A DNA stretch of 12,260 bases from Phoronis ovalis (taxonomy: Eukaryota > Phoronida > Phoronidae). The stretch spans positions 1-12,260 of the forward strand of contig JAOXYB010046580.1 in the NCBI GenBank assembly GCA_028565635.1, given 5' to 3'. The notes below the pieces were generated by a model. That model saw only the letters and a program-made list of their open reading frames with translations. It was not told the DNA's origin and made no database searches. Both the position numbers and the translations under genes were made by a program. Below, one piece after another: positions 8,901-12,260 of the stretch. How positions within the stretch are numbered: the first letter of the stretch is position 1; each line of letters opens with the position of its first letter.

Positions 8901-9310
8901 TTTGTCGCCATAAAATTTGAATCCATTCTTTTTCTGCCACACATAAAATAAAAGAAAAAAATGAGTACTAATTTTCTGAGAATCAAATAAATTCAGCAAA
9001 TATCATGTTTTGCTGCATCAGCAGTGCTCGCGGATCGTCATTCTTAAAAGATTTTATGTGCAATAGCCAAGGAGTTGGGAAGTCAATACAAGTATATCTG
9101 AGCTCGCCTTGAGGTTTCGCCTGTTTCATTACTTACTTTAATTACAGGAAATGTAGCATTTTGGACGTCCTCGGGTACAAGTTTTTCCATTGCTGCAAGT
9201 TGTGAACTTGTATGTTGTGACGTTAAACTAATTCTACAGATAACGCAGACGTCGAAATGTTTTATTTTAGGTAATAAAATGCTTGCGAAATTCGGTAATT
9301 TCCTAAACAT
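2915..9310 (-). CDS. RPUSD2: RNA pseudouridine synthase, RPUSD2 type (RluA family), ten exons
   Basis: Function: RluA-family enzymes isomerise uridine to pseudouridine in RNA; RPUSD2 is the animal relative of yeast Pus8/Pus9. Exons from 5' to 3' on the minus strand: 9310-9137, 8061-7927, 7666-7540, 7164-7043, 6698-6598, 5853-5687, 5308-5167, 4583-4447, 3815-3121, 2980-2915. All junctions are GT-AG and keep frame, giving about 621 aa. Seen: [18 protein letters not shown] (exons 3/4, about 142-157), an S4-like segment (about 187-220, GKLKVNGK), [18 protein letters not shown] (about 242-259), YRLDRLTSG with catalytic Asp about 281, [11 protein letters not shown] (373-383), a long Ser/Asn/Lys low-complexity insert (about 432-573), and a CxxC tail (C575, C578) ending HALRYKGPDW. 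The order and spacing match vertebrate RPUSD2. Oddities: Tyr replaces the usual His before RLD, and four donors begin GTT. The start is Met1 at 9310 or Met41; the in-frame stop TGA at 9335-9337 blocks extension upstream. Confidence 0.95.
3121..3815 (-). CDS. RPUSD2: RPUSD2 exon 9 (end of catalytic domain, low-complexity insert, CxxC region)
   Basis: 695 nt, the largest exon. It opens with [20 protein letters not shown], the conserved GRTHQIRVH motif, then [19 protein letters not shown] region of about 140 residues rich in Ser, Asn, Thr, Lys and Glu (about 3202-3627) follows; it contains PVTKKIKLE, resembling a c-Myc-type nuclear localisation signal. The end, [20 protein letters not shown] then LHALRYK, is the conserved C-terminal RPUSD2 block with a CxxC pair. 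The donor is AAG|GTAAGG. Confidence 0.96.
3816..4446 (-). other. RPUSD2 intron 8
   Basis: 631-nt intron (GTAAGT...TTTTTAG), AT-rich. It contains a small perfect hairpin CTTCAG-A-CTGAAG near 4236-4248. No open frame or repeat family is recognisable. Confidence 0.85.
4447..4583 (-). CDS. RPUSD2: RPUSD2 exon 8
   Basis: 137 nt after acceptor TTTGTAG. It encodes [20 protein letters not shown] and then [20 protein letters not shown], ending VVR. It matches the EP...GKPC.T.F.RLSYNG..SVVRC block of RPUSD2. The Cys codon is split, T|GT, by donor GTAAGT. Confidence 0.94.
4584..5166 (-). other. RPUSD2 intron 7
   Basis: 583-nt intron (GTAAGC...TTTGTAG). A 92-codon open frame on the minus strand (4644-4922) lies wholly inside it. 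It has no similarity that I recognise and does not join the flanking exons, so it is treated as chance. Confidence 0.8.
5167..5308 (-). CDS. RPUSD2: RPUSD2 exon 7 (catalytic Asp motif)
   Basis: 142 nt after acceptor TTATTACCAG. It begins [20 protein letters not shown]; the Asp of RLDR (codon GAC at 5292-5294) is the catalytic nucleophile by family rule. The residue two before RLD's Leu, normally His (or Asn in the yeast relatives, as I recall), is Tyr (TAT, 5301-5303). The exon ends [11 protein letters not shown] with donor GA|GTAAGC. Confidence 0.95.
5309..5686 (-). other. RPUSD2 intron 6
   Basis: 378-nt AT-rich intron (GTTAGC...TTACCAG). Nothing else is recognised in it. Confidence 0.85.
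5687..5853 (-). CDS. RPUSD2: RPUSD2 exon 6 (first catalytic-domain block)
   Basis: 167 nt after acceptor TTGCAG. It encodes [10 protein letters not shown] and then [20 protein letters not shown], the KPxxxxxHP signature of RluA enzymes, ending [11 protein letters not shown]. The donor is A|GTTAGC. A plus-strand open frame at 5739-5999 is only the shadow of this exon plus intron. Confidence 0.94.
5854..6597 (-). other. RPUSD2 intron 5
   Basis: 744-nt intron (GTTAGC...TTGCAG). It includes a double hairpin at 6167-6190, a perfect CGAATT-AAAA-AATTCG palindrome at 6257-6272, and an AT dinucleotide run followed by an A-run at about 6337-6361. Part of it may be a degraded interspersed repeat, but no ends are clear. 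Confidence 0.8.
6167..6190. repeat. Two overlapping hairpins
   Basis: GACTTG-CT-CAAGTC (6167-6180) overlaps AGTCC-TTCT-GGACT (6177-6190). The arms share AGTC, so the two stems are mutually exclusive. The block lies in RPUSD2 intron 5 in a locally less AT-rich stretch (about 6120-6190), possibly the conserved part of an old SINE. Confidence 0.5.
6598..6698 (-). CDS. RPUSD2: RPUSD2 exon 5 (S4-like RNA-binding segment)
   Basis: 101 nt after acceptor TTTTATAG. It encodes [20 protein letters not shown] followed by [13 protein letters not shown], the pattern of an S4 RNA-binding domain (GxLxVNGK and a later GD). The donor is AG|GTTAGC; the split codon is the Arg of the HRHE motif. Confidence 0.92.
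6699..7042 (-). other. RPUSD2 intron 4
   Basis: 344-nt AT-rich intron with donor GTTAGT and acceptor TTTTATAG. No other feature is seen. Confidence 0.85.
7043..7164 (-). CDS. RPUSD2: RPUSD2 exon 4
   Basis: 122 nt after acceptor TTTTTAG. It encodes [19 protein letters not shown] and then [17 protein letters not shown], the family-specific region before the S4-like segment. The donor is ATT|GTTAGT, phase 0. This choice gives the same spacing to the next conserved block as in vertebrate RPUSD2. Confidence 0.92.
7165..7539 (-). other. RPUSD2 intron 3
   Basis: 375-nt intron with donor GTTTGT and acceptor TTTTTAG. The open reading frame of exon 3 runs a little past the donor, but the conserved GLRK motif requires splicing at 7540/7164. 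Confidence 0.85.
7540..7666 (-). CDS. RPUSD2: RPUSD2 exon 3
   Basis: Acceptor TTTTAAAG, then [15 protein letters not shown], a basic run TKKQK, and [18 protein letters not shown]. The conserved YYFE(N/G)GLRK motif crosses the junction: AATG|GTTTGT gives the first base of the Gly codon. The donor has T at +3 and +4. Confidence 0.9.
7927..8061 (-). CDS. RPUSD2: RPUSD2 exon 2
   Basis: 45 codons between acceptor TTTACCAG and donor AGG|GTAACG, phase 0 at both ends. It encodes a charged, disordered-looking stretch that starts MGDKFDV and ends in the basic cluster SRRAKKR, comparable to the basic KKR-rich N-terminal region of vertebrate RPUSD2. There is little sequence conservation, so this exon rests mainly on splice phase and position. 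Its own ATG at 8059-8061 is a conceivable alternative start. Confidence 0.75.
8130..8670 (-). mobile_element. Probable LTR-retrotransposon 5'-end remnant
   Basis: Boundaries are approximate. Read on the minus strand there is a TATA box TATATAAG (8543-8536). About 130 nt downstream is TGGGGGGCTCGT (8405-8394), which resembles the primer-binding site complementary to the 3' end of tRNA-Pro (TGGGGGCTCGT in known retroelements) with one extra G. A leader follows, then a short open frame starting ATG at 8275 and stopping at 8213 (20 codons, Lys/Ser/Gly-rich), as expected for a broken gag start. No polymerase, integrase or second LTR is visible, so the copy is truncated. The LTR ends and target-site duplication could not be fixed. 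An alternative is an unrelated repeat with chance matches; read on the plus strand there is also TATATA followed by AATAAA at 8644. Confidence 0.4.
8466..8488. repeat. 8-bp inverted repeat TGTTACTG...CAGTAACA
   Basis: Perfect arms at 8466-8473 and 8481-8488 with a 7-nt loop, inside the putative LTR segment. Confidence 0.7.
9137..9310 (-). CDS. RPUSD2: RPUSD2 exon 1 (N-terminus, possible mitochondrial presequence)
   Basis: 58 codons from ATG at 9308-9310 to AAA|GTAAGT. Residues 1-40 are hydrophobic and basic with only one acidic residue (Asp20) and many Ser/Thr, as in mitochondrial targeting peptides. A second Met at residue 41 ([10 protein letters not shown]) has a better initiation context, with G at -3 and G at +4, against G at -3 and T at +4 for Met1. 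Exon 1 has no homologous domain to confirm it; it is joined by phase, its strong donor and its position. Confidence 0.7.
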
Positions 9311-9334
9311 TTCATAACTTTTTCCACAACTGTA

Positions 9335-9358
9335 TCAGGGCGCAGCCATATTGAAAAC
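9335..9358 (-). promoter_or_regulatory. YY1-like motif and four-codon upstream ORF before RPUSD2
   Basis: The minus strand reads GTTTTCAATATGGCTGCGCC just upstream of the RPUSD2 start. AATATGGCTGCG is close to the AAGATGGCGGC YY1/5'-UTR element common near animal transcription starts. The same ATG opens an upstream ORF of four codons ending TGA at 9335-9337, in frame with the main ATG. Whether it is in the mRNA depends on the unknown start site. Confidence 0.4.
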
Positions 9359-9390
9359 AAACATCGTTCCTTCAGACACAAAAAAGCTCA

Positions 9391-9507
9391 GTTGATCCCC
9401 GAGTTGATCCTAGTTGATCAACCTAGGATATATATTAGAGTTTTATATATCCTAGGTTGATCTCAGTCTTAATCAAACCTAGGATATATATATATCCTAG
9501 ATCAAAC
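9391..9507. promoter_or_regulatory. Cluster of alternating palindromic TATATATCCTAGGTTGATC motifs upstream of RPUSD2
   Basis: TTGATC words at 9392, 9404 and 9414 lead into a perfect 19-bp inverted repeat, GATCAACCTAGGATATATA at 9416-9434 and its complement at 9444-9462 with a 9-nt loop. A perfect 22-bp palindrome at 9479-9500 follows, flanked on both sides by the direct repeat ATCAAAC (9472-9478 and 9501-9507). In all there are about five copies, full or partial, of one motif in alternating orientation within 120 bp. The cluster sits about 80-200 bp upstream of the RPUSD2 start codon and contains TATA-like sequence. It could be a promoter element, a cruciform-forming repeat, or nested small insertions. 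Confidence 0.6.
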
Positions 9508-9909
9508 CAACGTTCCGGAGTCTTCTTCCAAAAAGAATCCCTCCCTGCCTCAGAAATCTTTCCGAATAAAACGAACTTTCATGCTACTTACTTAATATTT
9601 AATGACATTTTTTTAGAAACACTCGTATATCTCAGTGCTATATCTTCCCTTTTTGTATTGCTTTGTCAATTACTTTTGATTATCACTTCTTCAGTTGAAA
9701 ATGTGGCGGAATAGAATGCAATGGAACAATTGATGGAATCATGTTAATTCTTTGTCTACGTACAACAGTTTGTTTTAAAACAAATCATAAAGATTGCATT
9801 ACCATTGTTTCCCAGTACTATGAATTGTATTGTGCATAATAATCATAATATACTGTTATTGAAAATACAACATTCTTATTGTCTGTTCCTCCTTTCCTTG
9901 ATACAGCCA

Positions 9910-10041
9910 TTTTCAGAAACAACGCCCCTTTCCGAAGCTTCATCTTGAGGGCGATTCCAGGGGGGGCGATCTTTTTGGTGCCAACAAATACTGATCATAT
10001 GTCATTTCCTGAAAGGTCGCCCAGGGGTTGTTTTCGGAAAA
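9910..10041. repeat. Nested imperfect inverted repeat, MITE-like (about 132 bp)
   Basis: The outer arms are TTTTCAGAAACAACGCCCCT (9910-9929) and AGGGGTTGTTTTCGGAAAA (10023-10041), which pair with a few mismatches. Inner arms GGGCGATTCCAGG (9949-9961) and CCTGAAAGGTCGCCC (10008-10022) also pair imperfectly. The block is G+C-richer than its surroundings. The structure suggests a foldback or MITE, but no target-site duplication is evident. Confidence 0.5.
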
Positions 10042-11779
10042 CTCTATAAAACTCAGGTATGTACCAAAAACAGAACGTTGAAACAATGATTATGAAACTG
10101 AAATAAAATAAAATATAAGTAAGACATTAAAAAAGAGCAGAATTTTGAAAATAGCCGGATTGTGAGTATTTTTGATGTGTGTATTACAAAAGGTAAACTG
10201 GTCAGAGTATTTGTGAGTGCTATTTTTCTAGATTTGTAACATATTTTAATTTAGGCATATCTTAAATTTTGCATTTCTCAAGTTTTTTTCATAAAAGAAA
10301 ATTTTATAGGATCTATAAATAAACTTGCAGCTGAACTACAAACGCTGTGAATCATCATAAGTTTTTATCTTTTTTTAAATTTATTTATTTATGCAGGTCA
10401 CTTGACTTCAATCCGCAAGGGAGGAGTCTATTTTGCACGACGAGTAAGAGTTTATGTATGTTTATGATTGTATGTTACATTTTAATAGAACATAGAAGCC
10501 AAATACATGTATGTATTCATATTATTTTAACTAAGAGACCAATCTGTAGCATTTCCATGAGTTGAAGTAACTAGTTTTAGAAGCATTTCAGTTGCCGTAT
10601 GTTCTGTGTTACTTACGTCTCTTCAGAGTATCATTAGCGAAGTGAAAAACAACTGAGTGGACCAATGTCAAAATTATAATATTTTAGTATTTTGTAACAT
10701 AATTATTTAAATTATTGAAAAATCTGTGTAATGCAACGATGTATATTATTGTGCCACTGTATGTATCTAAATCTACAAGTCAGTCACTTAGACCATGACA
10801 CCCGCCATGACCATATATTGAAACATGGTCCCGGTCCCAGTAAAATTAGTTTTTTCAATAGTGGTCTCAATAGAAACCATAACTTGCAATTAACTTTTGT
10901 ATTTTGTTATCGTCATCCTTTGACAATTATAATAATCGGATTTAATTAAAAACATAGTTTCTTCATTACTGTAAATAGTTTGATCAGTCACTATATAATG
11001 CCATTTACTAATCATTGGATATACATTTTCGTTTTAATAATTAAAATTCGCAAGTGCAGGAATGTTCCACGTAAATTCTCTGTTCATAAAAGGAAGAAAA
11101 TGAAGTTATGCTTCAACTGTGATTCTAGTTTATTTTTCAATGCTATACGGCAGCAACTGAAAGCTTATAATTTAATGGATGTACCCACAGTGATGTGCAA
11201 ACTCAGTTTTTGACCAAGTACGGCTTTACTAACTTTTCATATTCCATGACTTACAGTAATATTTATTCAACTATCGCCTGGAAAATTCGAGGAGGGGAAA
11301 GTTCCTCATTTTATGACAACATGCTCCTCAACCATGCATGGCGATAGGGATATCACAGGCAAGTATTCAAGTGACCTTTTCAAACCAAGTATAAATCAGG
11401 GTATTATTTGAGATTGAATCAACAAATAAGGTCAAGTGACATCATTGGGTTTTTCCCAGTTTTTGCGGCTTTTATATCCGTAAATGCTAAAGCCGTTAAA
11501 TGTAAACAATGACACGTATGTTTTCTAGGAAGCACGTCAGCCTGTAATAAGGTCGGTATTCTAGTTCAACGTTTTGTTAAGACACTTGGCAAAATGCTTG
11601 TAGCTTTTCATATTTTGATCATGATAATTACGTACGGTTTCTCACCAAATGCAATACACTACAGTTTGCGCTGTTGAATTTAAGTCCATTTCTCAATGAT
11701 TTCTATCAACGTTGTCATTGCAGTTCTCTATATACAGATGCCAACAGAGTTCACAACAAGCATTTTATGTTAGAATATT

Positions 11780-11840
11780 CAGCTCCGCGGTCGAGCGAGG
11801 GTAATCTACATGACTTTTGTATTCACACATGCGGCCGCGG
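11780..11840 (+). promoter_or_regulatory. CpG-rich patch, possible promoter of a downstream plus-strand gene
   Basis: Contains CTCCGCGGTCGAGCGAGGG and GCGGCCGCGG within 60 bp, against an AT-rich background. It lies 160-210 bp upstream of a well-placed ATG at 11997, which fits a promoter. No TATA box or initiator can be assigned with confidence. Confidence 0.3.
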
Positions 11841-11996
11841 CTGATTTAATTAAAAATTATAATAAAATTTAGCTGCATATTTAACGAACATTTGTTGCAA
11901 TAAAATGAATGTTTCATATATTGCCGACTTCGATCCTCTTAATTAATTTTGTAGACACAGAAACTACTGGAGAAAGAAAACAACTCAGCTTACGCC

Positions 11997-12215
11997 ATGG
12001 AAGCATCATCCGACCAATCACGACAATTCCAGCATCTAGTTGATGAAATTGGAAAGGAATTAACAACAGGTAGTGAACATGCACTGTCGGCTAATAATAT
12101 AATCAAATATACAAATAAATGTATTACTAAATTATTCCAAACTAGATATACCCTAGGGATGTCAAACCTGGAATATCATGTCTTTAACTACAACAGACTT
12201 CGAAATATGGCTTAG
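11997..12215 (+). CDS. Possible first exon of an unidentified gene, or small hypothetical protein
   Basis: The ATG at 11997 has a near-ideal initiation context (GCCATGG) and opens 72 codons to a TAG. I do not recognise the protein. The first 24 codons (MEASSDQSRQFQHLVDEIGK then ELTT) have balanced composition, like a real helical N-terminus. After CAG|GTAGTG at 12069/12070, a plausible splice donor, codons become strongly AT-biased as in introns. The likeliest reading is therefore a first coding exon 11997-12069 (phase 1) continuing outside the window. TTTTGTAG at 11947-11954, an in-frame stop upstream, may also be an acceptor, making the preceding bases 5' UTR of an internal exon. Chance ORF remains possible. 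Confidence 0.35.
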   Translation: MEASSDQSRQFQHLVDEIGKELTTGSEHALSANNIIKYTNKCITKLFQTRYTLGMSNLEYHVFNYNRLRNMA

Positions 12216-12260
12216 TGAATTTTGGACGATCAATAAATTAATTGAAAAGATGCCAAAAAA

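Larger units (their letters stand above)
8062..9136 (-). other. RPUSD2 intron 1 (largest intron, contains a retroelement remnant)
   Basis: 1075-nt intron (GTAAGT...TTTACCAG). Its middle, about 8130-8670, is visibly richer in G+C than the surroundings and looks inserted (separate entry). The part at 8700-9136 is plain AT-rich sequence. Confidence 0.7.
9311..11996. other. Upstream/intergenic region without a supported gene
   Basis: About 2.7 kb between the RPUSD2 start and the candidate plus-strand exon at 11997. Open frames at 9457-9714, 10347-10565, 10731-10949 and 10980-11213 are AT-driven and unlike any protein I know. Contents that can be described: the palindrome cluster (9391-9507), a nested inverted repeat (9910-10041), a GACCAT...ATGGTC inverted repeat near 10816-10837, CTATCGCC/GGCGATAG arms at 11271-11278 and 11340-11347, and a CpG-rich patch near 11780-11840. 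Confidence 0.6.

Noticed and set aside
9457-9714. 85-codon plus-strand open frame upstream of RPUSD2
   Set aside because: It begins within the palindrome cluster, has an AT-biased, hydrophobic composition, a weak start context and no similarity.
10731-11213. Two plus-strand open frames (10731-10949 and 10980-11213)
   Set aside because: AT-driven codons, poor start contexts, no splice signals or recognisable motifs linking them.
10394-11442. Recurring CAAGTGAC/GTCACTTG words (10397, 11378, 11433)
   Set aside because: They are only E-box-like eight-mers spread over 1 kb; no regular arrangement supports a regulatory array.

Overview
The window looks like ordinary nuclear DNA of an invertebrate animal. 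It is AT-rich, its genes are split by introns with GT-AG ends, and AATAAA poly(A) signals and small interspersed repeats are present. TACATGTA-type words recur (for example near 339, 4265 and 10503). This, with the compact intron-rich gene structure, makes a mollusc or other lophotrochozoan my best guess. That is a guess from composition and protein similarity, not a determination.

Layout. (1) Positions 1-1013, plus strand: the last intron sequence seen and the final two coding exons (381-513, 913-1013) of a cytoplasmic dynein 1 light intermediate chain (DYNC1LI family), including its conserved adaptor-binding helix. (2) Positions 1014-2914: the 3' UTR of that gene and the gap between two convergent genes. 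It holds several candidate poly(A) signals and a three-copy 37-bp tandem repeat. (3) Positions 2915-9310, minus strand: a complete ten-exon gene for an RPUSD2-type RNA pseudouridine synthase. I assembled it exon by exon with matching splice phases; it encodes about 621 aa, or about 581 aa from an internal Met. Its first intron contains what looks like a broken LTR-retrotransposon 5' end. (4) Positions 9311-11996: upstream region of the pseudouridine synthase gene. It has an unusual cluster of alternating palindromic TATATATCCTAGGTTGATC-type motifs, a MITE-like nested inverted repeat near 9910-10041, and no convincing gene until a CpG/GC-rich patch near 11780-11840. (5) Positions 11997 to about 12069, plus strand: a possible first coding exon of a further unidentified gene that would continue outside the window.

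The two recognised genes are not functionally linked: dynein cargo adaptor binding on one side, tRNA/mRNA pseudouridylation on the other. They sit tail to tail and may share termination sequence. I found no evidence of an undescribed multi-gene system. The most interesting points are a His-to-Tyr change next to the catalytic Asp of the pseudouridine synthase, four consecutive introns with T at donor position +3, signs of dual mitochondrial/nuclear targeting, and the palindrome cluster in the probable promoter.
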